Of a stretch of 64,000 nt of DNA, positions 1 to 9,275 are shown piece by piece. The notes beneath the pieces were generated by a model. That model did not search any database and was not told the origin of the DNA. It worked only from the letters and a program-made list of their open reading frames with translations. Position 1 is the first letter of the stretch. Every line of letters begins with the position of its first letter. The position numbers and the translations under genes were made by a program. Source of the DNA: Streptomyces sp. V4I8 (GTDB lineage: Bacteria > Actinomycetota > Actinomycetes > Streptomycetales > Streptomycetaceae); contig NZ_JBGCCN010000003.1 in the NCBI RefSeq assembly GCF_041261225.1, positions 124,001 through 188,000 of the forward strand. The letters run 5' to 3'.

Positions 1-1217
1 ACTTCGACCGCCCCCGATGGAATGCGTTCATCAACGACATCTACCGGGAGATGATGCAACGCTACGGCGAGAAGATCGACGGCCTGTTCCTCGATGAAGG
101 CAGCCCCAGGGGCGACAGCCGCAAGGTGGTCGATTACCCGCAGCTGCGCAACACGATCAAGACGGTCAGCCCGCGGGCTGTCCTCATCCAGAACAACTAC
201 GGTGACCTGTACGGCCTGGACAAAGGCATGAAGGAGTACGGCGGCTGGAGGGAGTTCGCACAGCCCGACGGGAGTCTGTGGCCCGGTTACACCAAGCCCG
301 TGGGGGCGATCTTCACCGAAACGTGGTGGGCACAGCGGCCGCACTCCACCGTCCGCTACTCCCCGGAAAGCATGTTCCGCTATACCGTGCTGCAGGCAGC
401 CACCAACACCGACGGCGGCGGCGTCGCCTGGGGAAGTGGCCCCTACGCCGACGGCGGCTGGGAACCCGACGCCATGAAGACACTCCAGCAGATCGGCGCC
501 TGGATCGACCCGATCAAGCAGTCCATCTTCGGCACCCGGCCCAGCACCTCCTACCCCACCGACGCCGGCACCCGCATCGCCGACCTGACCTGGGGCGTGG
601 CCACCACATCGCCCGACGGCAACACCGAATACCTCCACGTCCTCAAACCACCGGCCGGGAACACCCTCACCCTTCCACTCCCCGCCGACGGCAAAATCTT
701 CGCAGAAGCCTCACTCGTCAAAGACGGCACACCCGTGACACTCAGCCAGGACACCAACAAAGTGCGGCTCACCATCCCAGGGAACTGGGACACCAACGAC
801 ACCGCCATCAAACTGACCGTCTCCAGCCAGTCCGGCCCCGTCGCCCTCTACCGCTGCTCCCACAGCAGCGGTGATCACATGGACACCATGGACCGCAGCT
901 GCGAGGGCTACTCCAAAGACGGAATTCTGGGCTACCTCTCACCGGCCCAGGCCCCCGGAACGATCCCCCTCTACCGCTGCAACACCGCCACCGGCAGCGG
1001 CGGTTCCCTGCATCTGCAAACCACGGACCCCGGCTGCAAGGGCCACACCAAGGACGGACTCCTCGGCTACCTCTACACCACCCAGACCCCGGGAACAGTC
1101 CCGCTCTACCGCTGCCACAAACCAACCAGTACGGGACGGCTCCACATGGACACCACAAACCCCCACTGCGAGGACTACCCACACAAGGACGGCACCCTCG
1201 GCTACATCATCAACTAA
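1..1217 (+). CDS. Secreted GH29-like glycoside hydrolase with C-terminal triple repeat (5' end outside window)
   Basis: The reading frame is open from the window edge (codons from base 3), so the N-terminus and any signal peptide lie upstream. The visible N-terminal part (NDIYREMMQRYGEKIDGLFLDEG) fits the barrel strand that carries the nucleophile in alpha-L-fucosidase-like enzymes; the Asp in FLDEG is the candidate. A beta-sandwich-like stretch follows. The last ~110 residues hold three repeats of about 40 residues, each with LYRC, a central Met/Leu segment, a Cys, and a K-DG-LGY close (starts near bases 844, 970 and 1105). They resemble the DUF5648-type repeat found on secreted hydrolases and probably bind a ligand or the cell surface. 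The family call is from motif memory and the substrate is unknown. Confidence 0.6.
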   Translation, partial: FDRPRWNAFINDIYREMMQRYGEKIDGLFLDEGSPRGDSRKVVDYPQLRNTIKTVSPRAVLIQNNYGDLYGLDKGMKEYGGWREFAQPDGSLWPGYTKPVGAIFTETWWAQRPHSTVRYSPESMFRYTVLQAATNTDGGGVAWGSGPYADGGWEPDAMKTLQQIGAWIDPIKQSIFGTRPSTSYPTDAGTRIADLTWGVATTSPDGNTEYLHVLKPPAGNTLTLPLPADGKIFAEASLVKDGTPVTLSQDTNKVRLTIPGNWDTNDTAIKLTVSSQSGPVALYRCSHSSGDHMDTMDRSCEGYSKDGILGYLSPAQAPGTIPLYRCNTATGSGGSLHLQTTDPGCKGHTKDGLLGYLYTTQTPGTVPLYRCHKPTSTGRLHMDTTNPHCEDYPHKDGTLGYIIN

Positions 1218-1239
1218 CCGCCACCCACCACTCCAACCG

Positions 1240-1496
1240 CCCACCGCTGCGCCGGGAGGAATCCATAGCGCTGCTGGCCGGCATCCCCATGGGCGCCGGA
1301 TCGGCTAGGACCCAACAAGCGCTGCCCGTGATCCGCCCGGTCAACCACCTGGTCGACGGTGGCGGCGTCATCATCCGCATCCATGCCGAATCGGCACTGC
1401 TGCACAACACCGCCGTCACAGGGGTCATGGTCTTCGAGGCCGACCAGCTCGACCCCACAGACGGGTACTGGCTGGAGTGTCGGCGTACGACTGAGC
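1240..1496 (+). pseudogene. Pyridoxamine 5'-phosphate oxidase-like flavoprotein, fragment
   Basis: The frame reads REESIALLAGIPMG, then after a disturbance PVNHLVDGGGVIIRIHAESALL and VMVFEADQLDP. This is the N-terminal half of the small FMN-binding PPOX-like split-barrel proteins common in Streptomyces. The codon frame changes near 1290 and again near 1460 (DPTDG continues as TGWSV in the next frame), and the gene stops where the ISL3 inverted repeat begins. No C-terminal half is found on the far side of that element, so the gene was lost by insertion plus deletion. Confidence 0.6.
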
Positions 1497-2744
1497 TGGC
1501 CCTGGCAAGATTTCCGTGACGTCGGGGTGTGCCACCGTGCGCCAGTGACGCTCCGTCACGGATGGCGGCGTCTGAGGTGGGCCATGAGGATGACGCGGTG
1601 GCGGAGAAGCGGGATGCCTGCGCGGCCCGCCATGATCCTTTTCTGGAGTTTCAGATCCGTGATGCGGCCTTCGTTGACGCCGGAGTTGAACGGGGTGGTG
1701 ATGCCCTGCACGACCGCGGGCTGGTCCTCGCGGATCGCCGTGGCCAGGCTGGCCAGGGCCGGAAGGCGCGAGGTTGTGAGTTTCTCAAGCCAGTCCGGCA
1801 GCGGAGTGGCGTCGCGGGCATCGAGCATGGCAGCGAACTCGCGGACCAGGTCATGGGTGCGGTCCAGCTCCGGGCAGGCGGCGCGGATTCGTTGCAGCCG
1901 CTCGGTGTCGTGCAGGCCGCGCCGGGCTGGTGCGGCGGTGATCCAGCGGGCAACTTCTCGTGGTGAGGGCGGCCGCTCGCGGGGTGTGTCGATCGGGGCG
2001 CCGTCGGCGATGGCCTGCCGGTAGACCAGTGAGCCGTCGCGGCGACCTGGACGCCGGGATGGTCGCGCAGCCACCGGGCCAACTGCTCGGCGTCCCGGCC
2101 CGCCCAGAGCGTGAGCGGGAGCCGGGTGTCGGCATCCACCAGCAGGGTGCCATAGACGTCGGCGTACAACGCGAAGTCGTCCACACCCAGCACCCGGGGC
2201 GTGGACGACTTCGGCAGCGGCATGCGCATCAGGTGGAACAGCACGCTGGTCCGCGACAGCGGCACGTTCAGGATCTGCAGCAATCGCGTGCCACCGCGGC
2301 CGGCGAGCAATATCGCGGCCATTTCCACCAGATGCTGCAGCAACGGCGTGCGGCGCTGGTAGCGCACCGTCAGTTCATCGAGCTGCTCGGCGAACGTCCG
2401 CCGCCCGCAGCGCGGGCTGTCACAAAACAACCGCCGCACCGACAGGCCGATCAACACCGGCCGGGCCACCGACCGCGAGATCAGCCAGCGTGCGGACGTA
2501 GCGGCTGTGCACCCGCGCCGAGCTTCTGCCGCAGTCCGGGCACGCAACCGGCAACTCGCGAGTGCGGGCGGAAACATGGACCACGCCGCTCTCCACCCAC
2601 ACCCGCTCCACCCGCACCGCATCCAGGTGCGGGGACACGATCCGTACGAGGTCATCACACTCGCTGACGGTGCCGCCATCCGTGACGGAGCGTCACCGGC
2701 GCACGGTGGCACACCCCAACGTCACGGAAATCTTGCCAGGGCCA
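1497..2744 (-). mobile_element. ISL3-family insertion sequence (decayed)
   Basis: The ends are long inverted repeats: the left end begins TGGCCCTGGCAAGATTTCCG and the right end is its complement, and similarity runs about 70 bp inward with only a few mismatches. The ISL3-type transposase remnant lies between them on the minus strand. No clear 8-bp target duplication is present. The left flank is a PPOX-like gene and the right flank is the tail of another ISL3 transposase, which points to a deletion or recombination at one border. Confidence 0.75.
1556..2640 (-). pseudogene. ISL3-family transposase, frameshifted
   Basis: Three reading frames must be joined. The N-terminus has the zinc-binding start CPDCGRSSARVHSRYVRT. 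The middle frame contains CGRRTFAEQ, LLQILNVPLSRTSVLFHLMR and VLGVDDFALYADVYGTLLVD, with the first catalytic Asp of the DDE domain. The C-terminal frame ends with FNSGVNEGRITDLKLQKRIM, which carries the catalytic Glu region. A stretch between the middle and C-terminal parts is missing near 2040-2070. The protein cannot be made as one chain and is treated as dead. Confidence 0.75.
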
Positions 2745-3060
2745 CGTCCACGTGTACGCCGACACCGGCGCCAACCGCCACCAAGTCGGCCACGCCCGCT
2801 GGAAGTTCCTCACCTGGTGCGCGGACAGCGACATCCCCGAAGTCCGCCGCCTCGCCGCCACCATCGACCGCTGGTGGACCGAGATCGCCGCGTTCATCGA
2901 CACCGGGCACAGCAACGCCAAAAGCGAGGGCATCAACCGGGTGATCAAGCTCGTAGCCCGCAACGCGTTCGGCTTCCGCAATGCCGAGCACCAACGACTA
3001 CGGACACGCTGCGTAACCACCCGCCGAGCCCGCGGATACCTCCGCACCGCTCAACTATGA
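2745..3060 (+). pseudogene. C-terminal fragment of a second ISL3-family transposase
   Basis: The plus-strand frame gives RHQVGHARWKFLTWCADSDI, then TGHSNAKSEGINRVIKLVAR and AFGFRNAEHQRLRTRC, the usual C-terminus of Streptomyces ISL3 transposases. The N-terminal two thirds are absent, because the neighbouring ISL3 repeat abuts directly. The two ISL3 relics are in opposite orientation and differ in sequence, so they are different elements. Confidence 0.7.
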
Positions 3061-4271
3061 AGACCCGAAGATCTTCACCCGCCTAAAGGATCTTGACGGT
3101 TTGTCTATATGACGACGCCACGATCCCGGGGAGTGATTAGTCGCTTCATCGGAGTGCGGGACACTCACCAGCCGGAGCGGGATCGCGCGACGAAAGCTCA
3201 GAACCCAAGAGCTCGTTGCTGTCCTGGGCTCGCGAACGGCTCGGGCGAGTCAGTCCTTGATGGCACCTCTTCGAGGTGGTGTCCGAACCGGTGACGTGGA
3301 CGTGGCGGGACGCTCCCTCACTGCCCGCTTCCCGAACGACCTGACGAACAGGGCGAGTTCGGCTACCCGCGGCTGCTGATGGTCATCCTGGTCGAGACCG
3401 ACGCCCGGGCTACTATCGGGCCGCGTTCGGGTCCGAGGCAGACGGCGAACTCGCCTGTACCGGGTGCGGTACGAGCAGATTGTGGCCGAGGACCGCGAGT
3501 TGGTCGCGACCGAAACGAAGATCCGGTTGGGCGTCCGCGGAACGCTGGAGCAGTACGCCGAGATTGTCGGGTCTCTCCGGGCACTCCCGAATTTGGCATG
3601 CCCGTTACCGAGCACAGGGCTTTCCACAAGTCCCGTGAGATTGACTGAAGTTCCTCATCCCGTGGTCGGCCAGGGTGAGGCAATGACTGTTCCCCCGCTA
3701 GCGGTAGCGCTGGAGGTGCGGGCGATACGAAGTACACACGGCTGGCGCCCCAGTAACATCCCTCCGGATTCTGCACGTGAGTAATGCTCCGACGCTGTAC
3801 TCCTGCAACCGGTGGCGGATGGAGGAGTCCAGGCGGCGGGTGGGCCAGGCATTCACCGCGAATGCATCCGACCACCTCCTGGGAGACCAGTCGGCGCCGC
3901 GCCGCGGCTTGTTGGGCATGAATCTGTGGAGGAGGGCGAAGTACGTCTGGAGTACACGGCGATCAACCGAGCCCCAAATTCGCCGTACCGCAAGACCGGC
4001 AGTCTGCTGGGGTTCTTCGATCACGCCCCCCTGGTCGAGCGGACGATGCCCCAGGCGCTTGCTATGGCATGAGACGGCACCTCTGGCCTCGATCATTCAC
4101 GTGCGCGCGCCGGCTTGAGGTGATCGGTCGAGGTTGAGGTTTCGTCCTGGTTCGTCCTTCGGGTGGTGGTGACGTTCCGGCCCGTGTGTCGTCACGGGTG
4201 GTCGTCGGTTTCCACGGGCCGAGGACGGGGCGGGTCTCCTCCTTCCGGAATCGGGGTCGGTGGGGTGGCAG
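3061..4271. other. Degenerate stretch; possible IS4 fragment, no supported gene
   Basis: No complete gene is evident. Around 3345-3420 (+) the frame reads EQGEFGYPRLLMVILVETDA, which looks like the DDE core start of an IS4-type transposase of actinobacteria. The frame soon degrades. The rest (3430-4270) has several open frames on both strands, but none has a recognisable motif or a good ribosome binding site. It is best read as IS debris. Confidence 0.35.
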
Positions 4272-5669
4272 TCAGCCGGGGGCGGGCAGGGCCTGGACGG
4301 CGCCCCAGGCGTCGACGATGTCGGTGGATGCGGGCCAGGCGGGGTCGAATTTCAGCTCGCGTCTTCGGGCGTGGTCGGCGAGTTTCGCGGGGACGTCCAG
4401 GAGTCGGGTGCGCAGAGTGGCGGGCTCGGCCCGGGCGAGTTTGCCTTCGGTGGCCAGGAGTTGGAACCAGCGGGCGAGGTCGGTGGCCAGGGCGAGGAGG
4501 GTGCACCAGGCTTGGTTGACCTTGAAGTAGCGGGAGGGCATCAGGTTGAGGGAGAGGGCCTTGCCGCGTCGGATGCCGGCCTCGACGTGGGTGTGGGAGC
4601 GGGCTCGGGCGTCGAGGAACTGCAGTTGCCCGCCGGTGGTGTTGGTGGCGATGGCCTGGTAGCGGTAGTCGGTCTTCTTCTCGTACGGCTTGAGCTCGCG
4701 CTCGTACTTGGGGTGGATGGGTTCGCGGCGAACGATCACCCGCATCCCTTCCGGCCAGCCGGTCAGGTCGAGCATGTCGGTGATCTCGACGAGGTCGGCG
4801 TCCTTGCGCGGCTGGCCCTTGTGGTCCAGGGCCGGCGTCCACGCGGTGGCCGGGACCTTGGCCAGGGCCTTCCAGAAGTCGTCGTCGCGGGTGTGGCCGA
4901 CGGAGTACTCCCAGCGGTTGGCCGCGTTGCCGCCGCCGGAGGTGATCCAGGTGAGGAACTCCATCGTGGCTCCGGCGCCGTCGGTGCGGAACAGGACCCG
5001 GCGCCGACGGCGGGTGGGCAGCTGACGCAGGCCCTCGATACTCACCGAGATGTGGTCATCGGCGGTGTTGGATCCCGCCGATCCCGGCCGCAGCCGGTTG
5101 ACCAGGAGTTCTTCGGTGTTGTCGCAGAACATCAACAGCGGGTGGTGGCCATATCCCTTGAAGTTGGGCTCGGCTCCCTCCTTGCCGGAATGCGCCGGGA
5201 CGACTGAGGCGTCCAGGTCCAGCACCGTGACACCGGTCAGCTCCCGCCCGTTGACCTTGATCCAGGGAAAGCCGCCCGGGCGCAGGTCGAGCTGCTGGTG
5301 GACGTGGATACGGGTCCGGGCCCGTGCGGAGGCGATCTTCGTCAGCTGGACCGGTCCGATCGCCTCCAGGGTCCGCCACAGCGTGGACGCCGAGGCCGGG
5401 CTGCCCAGGACCAGCGAGGTCTGGCGCATCACATCGATCCCGGCCATCGACCGCGCGCCCAGCAGGACCGCGCAGGCCGCCGAGACCAGGACCGTTCCCC
5501 GATCATGGACGGGACGGAAGCCCCGCCGCACCAGGGCAGCCCCGAGCGCGTCGGTCAGCCCGACCTTGTCCGCCAGACGCCGCACCGGCACGATGCCCGC
5601 CTTGCCCACCAGCTTCTTCCCGCTTGCGGACAGCGACAGATCATCGGCCCACTCTGTACGCTTCGACAC
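4272..5669 (-). CDS. IS1380-family transposase
   Basis: The 465-residue product is full length for the family. It shows the N-terminal region with GIVPVRRLADKVGLTDALG, then TVLDLDASVVPAHSGKEGA (first catalytic Asp), KGYGHHPLLMFCDNTEE, VLFRTDGAGATMEFL (second Asp) and a C-terminal YRYQAIATN segment. The frame is uninterrupted, so the enzyme may be active. I could not define the terminal inverted repeats: about 180 bp lie upstream before the IS256 end, and the downstream side runs into debris. Confidence 0.85.
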   Translation of the reverse strand: MSKRTEWADDLSLSASGKKLVGKAGIVPVRRLADKVGLTDALGAALVRRGFRPVHDRGTVLVSAACAVLLGARSMAGIDVMRQTSLVLGSPASASTLWRTLEAIGPVQLTKIASARARTRIHVHQQLDLRPGGFPWIKVNGRELTGVTVLDLDASVVPAHSGKEGAEPNFKGYGHHPLLMFCDNTEELLVNRLRPGSAGSNTADDHISVSIEGLRQLPTRRRRRVLFRTDGAGATMEFLTWITSGGGNAANRWEYSVGHTRDDDFWKALAKVPATAWTPALDHKGQPRKDADLVEITDMLDLTGWPEGMRVIVRREPIHPKYERELKPYEKKTDYRYQAIATNTTGGQLQFLDARARSHTHVEAGIRRGKALSLNLMPSRYFKVNQAWCTLLALATDLARWFQLLATEGKLARAEPATLRTRLLDVPAKLADHARRRELKFDPAWPASTDIVDAWGAVQALPAPG

Positions 5670-5850
5670 CGGAAGGGTGCCTCCCCTGCACGTGATCCAG
5701 TCCTAGAGAAGCTGAATCATCGCAGGTCGGAAGCACCCTTCCTTCATGATGTGACCGACTGTCACTGCGACACCGGGCGCCATGAATTCGTGAGGCTGGC
5801 GGGCAGCCGGCCGGGGCACGCGAACCCGATCGCGGGGGGGTGGGGGGTCC

Positions 5851-7276
5851 GGTTGCGTCCATGGAGATGGTGTACGGGTTCGACCTGATCCGGGGGTTTG
5901 CTCCGGCGTCGGGATGATGCCCGCATAGATGAACGGCCACCGGCTGATCTTCGAGGTGTCGAAGCCCGAAGGAGATCAGCACGATGACCGCACCCGACAG
6001 TCTGCCCCTGCACGCCCTCGCCGAGGACAACCTCGCCGCGGCGAGTCCCGATCTGCTGCGCGCAATGGTCAAGACGTTCGCCGACGCACTCATGTCCGCC
6101 GAGGCCGATGCCCTCTGCAATGCCGAATACGGCCAGGTCAGCGACGACAGAGTCAACCACCGCAACGGATATCGCCCGCGCGAGTGGGACACCCGGGCGG
6201 GCACCGTCGAACTGGCCATCCCCAAGCTCAGGAGGGGGAGTTACTTCCCGCACTGGCTGCTGGAGCGACGCCGCCGGGCCGAGCAGGCCCTCATCTCAGT
6301 GGTCGCCACCGCCTACCTTCTCGGCGTCTCCACCCGCCGCGTCGAGAAGCTCGCCGAGTCCCTGGGCGTCACCCAGCTGTCGAAGTCCCAGGTCAGCGCG
6401 ATGACCCGGCACCTGGACGAACAGGTCTCAGCGTTCCGCAACCGGCCCTTGGACCAAGGGCCTTACGCGTTCGTCTGGGTCGATGCGCTGACCCAGAAGG
6501 TCCGCGAGGGCGGCCGGATCATCAACGTCCATGCACTGATCGCGGTCGGAGTCAACGCCGACGGACACCGCGAGATCCTCGGCATCGACGTCGCCACCGC
6601 CGAGGACGGTGCCGGCTGGCTGGCCTTCCTGCGCTCGCTGATCGCCCGCGGCCTGTCCGGCGTCCAGCTCGTCATCTCCGACGCCCACGCCGGCCTGGTC
6701 GACGCCATCGGCGCGGTCCTGCCCGGCGCGAGCTGGCAGCGATGTCGGACTCATTACGCCCGCAATCTGCTCAGCCAGGTCCCGAAATCGACCCAGCCCT
6801 GGGTGGCCACGCTGCTGCGGACCGTCTTCGAACAACCCGACACAGACGCCGTCCAGGCCCAGATGCAGCACGTCCTGGACGCACTGGAGGCCAAGTTCCC
6901 CAAAGCCGCAGCCCACTTGGACACCGCCCAGCACGACCTGCTGGCCTTCACCGCCTTCCCACGCGAGATCTGGCGGCAAATCTGGTCGAACAACCCGCAA
7001 GAGCGCCTGAACAAGGAGATCCGCCGCCGCACCGACGTGGTCGGCATCTTCCCCGACCGCTCCGCCGTCATCCGCCTGGTCGGCGCCGTGCTGGCCGAGC
7101 AGAACGACGAGTGGACCGAGGCCCGCCGCTACATGGGACTCGACCTGCTGGCCAAAGCCCGCCTCCACCCGATCGAGTCAGAAACCGACGACACCACCCT
7201 GCCCACCGAACTCACCGCATAGCCTCAAAACGAGATCACCGAGTGGCCGTCGATACACCACTTCCGCGGACGTGAC
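5851..7276 (+). mobile_element. IS256-family insertion sequence, apparently complete
   Basis: The transposase is flanked by imperfect 25-bp inverted repeats: left GGTTGCGTCCATGGAGATGG (5851-5870, continuing TGTAC) and right, read inward on the other strand, GGTCACGTCCGCGGAAGTGG. The 1.4-kb size is normal for the family. No target duplication could be confirmed by eye. Confidence 0.75.
5984..7222 (+). CDS. IS256-family (mutator-type) transposase
   Basis: The 412-residue protein is complete. It has the family N-terminus with ALCNAEYGQVSDDRVNHRNG, then FVWVDALTQKVRE (first Asp), LVISDAHAGLVDAIGAVLPG (second Asp), the zinc-like region WQRCRTHYARNLL, and SNNPQERLNKEIRRRTDVVG (catalytic Glu). A Shine-Dalgarno-like AAGGAGA lies just before the ATG. 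Nothing in the frame suggests inactivation. Confidence 0.9.
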   Translation: MTAPDSLPLHALAEDNLAAASPDLLRAMVKTFADALMSAEADALCNAEYGQVSDDRVNHRNGYRPREWDTRAGTVELAIPKLRRGSYFPHWLLERRRRAEQALISVVATAYLLGVSTRRVEKLAESLGVTQLSKSQVSAMTRHLDEQVSAFRNRPLDQGPYAFVWVDALTQKVREGGRIINVHALIAVGVNADGHREILGIDVATAEDGAGWLAFLRSLIARGLSGVQLVISDAHAGLVDAIGAVLPGASWQRCRTHYARNLLSQVPKSTQPWVATLLRTVFEQPDTDAVQAQMQHVLDALEAKFPKAAAHLDTAQHDLLAFTAFPREIWRQIWSNNPQERLNKEIRRRTDVVGIFPDRSAVIRLVGAVLAEQNDEWTEARRYMGLDLLAKARLHPIESETDDTTLPTELTA

Positions 7277-7502
7277 CGCGGGGTCTGGGGCTGAACGTGG
7301 CGGGCCATGCTGGGCCCCCATTTCGGCGCGTATCCGCCTGCCCTTCTTCAGGGCCGTGCAAATGCCCGGACGGACAGACGCAGGCTGCCCGTGCAGGTGG
7401 CGCGTCGTGCTGTGAGTGCGCCGGGGCCACTGCGCGGGTGCGTGTTGCGGCCGCCCGGGCTGTGGGCGGCCGCATGGACACATGGCGACGGGGAGGAGCA
7501 GG

Positions 7503-7949
7503 TCAGCGCGTGAAGGTGACCCGGTGCTCCCTGAGAGCGCAGTTGGAGTTGTAGACCTGCACGTACCTGTTGTCGATGTGGCCGCCCCAGTTCACGCAAT
7601 GGCCCTTACCGTAAACGTAGGCCGGCCCCGCGTGCGAGGTGTACTGACCGTAGTCCTGGGCCGCGTTTCCGGTGTCCGGGACGTCGATCCACACAGACAT
7701 GTCCACGGCCCTTCCGGGCTTGTTACGGATGGTCGCGACGCAATTCTGGCCGTTCGAGGAGTTGTACGTCAGGTAAACGGTGCCTAATGAACCCACGGGC
7801 ATCGAGTTCACGGTCGCGTAGCCCCTTCCGCAGACTCCCTGCGGTGTGGCATCGGGAAAAGCAACGGCGGGTGTTACCAAGGCGCTTGGGGTCGCCACCA
7901 ACACGCCTGCTAACGCGGCGAAGGTCAGGGTAGAACGCGTGAATCTCAT
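7503..7949 (-). CDS. sapA-like: Spore-associated protein A-like small secreted protein
   Basis: The 148-residue product begins MRFTRSTLTFAALAGVLVAT, a clear Sec signal peptide cut near AVAF. The mature part has four Cys (VCGRGY, GQNCVAT, GHCVNWGG, NSNCAL) and the YLTYN, Y-SHAGPAYVYGKGHCV pattern of the SapA family, known as spore-surface proteins in Streptomyces coelicolor. A strong binding site (GAGGAGG) lies 6 bases upstream of the ATG. It stands alone between mobile elements. The family call is by motif; a role in sporulation here is inferred. Confidence 0.7.
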   Translation of the reverse strand: MRFTRSTLTFAALAGVLVATPSALVTPAVAFPDATPQGVCGRGYATVNSMPVGSLGTVYLTYNSSNGQNCVATIRNKPGRAVDMSVWIDVPDTGNAAQDYGQYTSHAGPAYVYGKGHCVNWGGHIDNRYVQVYNSNCALREHRVTFTR

Positions 7950-8399
7950 TGTTCCTCCTCGGAATTCTTGGAGGTACCTCTGTTTTTGTGTGCCCCGACA
8001 GGAGTGTTCACATGGTTGTGCCGCTGGTGGTAGGCAGTATCAGAGTCAGACGCTGTCTCTGCAGTTTGACCAGCCGCCGGTGGTGTAGGGGCCCCTGGTC
8101 CTAGGGGTTGCCGCATTGCGCGGGCCCTTCCGGCTTTCTGAAACACAAAGGCTACCACCGCCTCAGACAGCAGGCAGAAAATCACATGTCGCGCAGATAC
8201 AGCACCGGCCTGGCCCCGGGCGCCCGCCGTCCGACCGTTCCCTCATTTGAGCTCGCGTCTTGGCCATCTGTCCTCATCGGACGACAACGCAGCGGGCCTC
8301 CTTGCCTTCGGGGCCGCGAATTCCATGGGCCGTTGCTGCCGAAATGCAAGTGCTCCCTGGGTGTTTCTGCGGTTGAACTCGCGGTGGCGGTCCGGTCGA
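7950..8399. other. Intergenic, upstream of the sapA-like gene
   Basis: I see no gene here. The sapA-like promoter should lie within the first 150 bases (7950-8100). The remainder has GC-rich open frames without motifs and ends at the IS630 relic. Confidence 0.4.
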
Positions 8400-8552
8400 T
8401 CATCCGGGACTCATGATCAGTCCGGTCTCGGTGAGGCAGCCGTCGATCAGTTCCGGCCGGTACTGAATCTTCTTGAGCTTGCGTTTCATGCCGCGGGCCA
8501 GGTGGTCGAGGCTGGCGGCGGCGAAGTCGGCCAGGCCGCGCTTGACCAACGA
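8400..8552 (-). pseudogene. IS630-family transposase, C-terminal piece (host of nest 1)
   Basis: The minus-strand frame reads LVKRGLADFAAASLDHLARG and KIQYRPELIDGCLTETGLIM before TGA at 8400-8402. This is the end of an IS630 transposase. Its upstream continuation is found at 11819, beyond an IS5 element. The CTAG target (8553-8556) is repeated at 11815-11818. Removing the insertion joins NPQEGI to the WALVKRG segment in one frame. Confidence 0.85.
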
Positions 8553-8575
8553 CTAGGGCGCGTATCGAGTCGTGA

Positions 8576-8673
8576 TCAGCTGGTGGGCCGGGTGAGGTAG
8601 TTGATCCAGATCATCGAGGCTCGTAGGTGGAGGCCGGCGAGGTAGCTGTCTGGGGTCTTGTCGTATCGGGTGG
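8576..8673 (-). pseudogene. IS5 transposase, C-terminal exon beyond the group II intron
   Basis: The frame reads ATRYDKTPDSYLAGLHLRAS followed by MIWINYLTRPTS and a stop. This is the standard C-terminus of two-frame IS5 transposases. Joined across the intron to KLKAWRGI at 10836 it restores W-R-G-I-A-T-R-Y-D without a base gained or lost. Confidence 0.9.
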
Positions 8674-9275
8674 GTGCGCCACGAGGCGCCATGGAATCGA
8701 GTGAGGTGAGAGACCTTCACCGCCGGGTTGTCGCAGCAATCTGGCTGAAGCTGGGGGCAGTTCGATTCGGGGGATGCCGAGTCGAGCGGTAAGCAGCCCC
8801 GACAACGTCGGGACGGATTGGCACTGCCAGACGGTCCGGGTCCGGCTAGCGAGACGGGAAGGTGCACGCGAGGAATCAGTGCTTGACGCCCCGTAATTAC
8901 GACACCGGCTCCAACCTGGCGGATATGGGCCGGACGCAGTGCACGACCACCGCTGGCCGGTGGTCGACTCCGAAGCCGACTCCACGTATCGGTGGGGAGG
9001 CCACGCCGAAAGCCTGCGGCGTAAGCGTGGCGATGCTGCCGGGGTAGAGCTGGGCACCTCACCCGTCGATCGATTCCGTGGTGAACGTGGGAACTGCCCG
9101 CGGTCGCCCAAGGACCGGACGTCCAGTTCGGTCAAGGGCAGGCCCATCGCCGGCTGATGGTCGTCGGGCAGGACGGAGGCCCCGTAGTACTCCGAGGCCG
9201 GGAGAGCCGGCCACATGGGGAAGGGGGCCAGCAAGTCAGCAGTAAGGAAACTGGAATGCCGGGAGGCTGTCGCCG

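Noticed and set aside
3460..4075. Possible genes around 3464-3784 and 3812-4072
   Set aside because: Frames are short, mutually overlapping and lack family motifs; region treated as IS debris.
8553..9234. Minus-strand frames in the 5' part of the group II intron
   Set aside because: This is structured intron RNA sequence; the frames have no similarity and no binding site.
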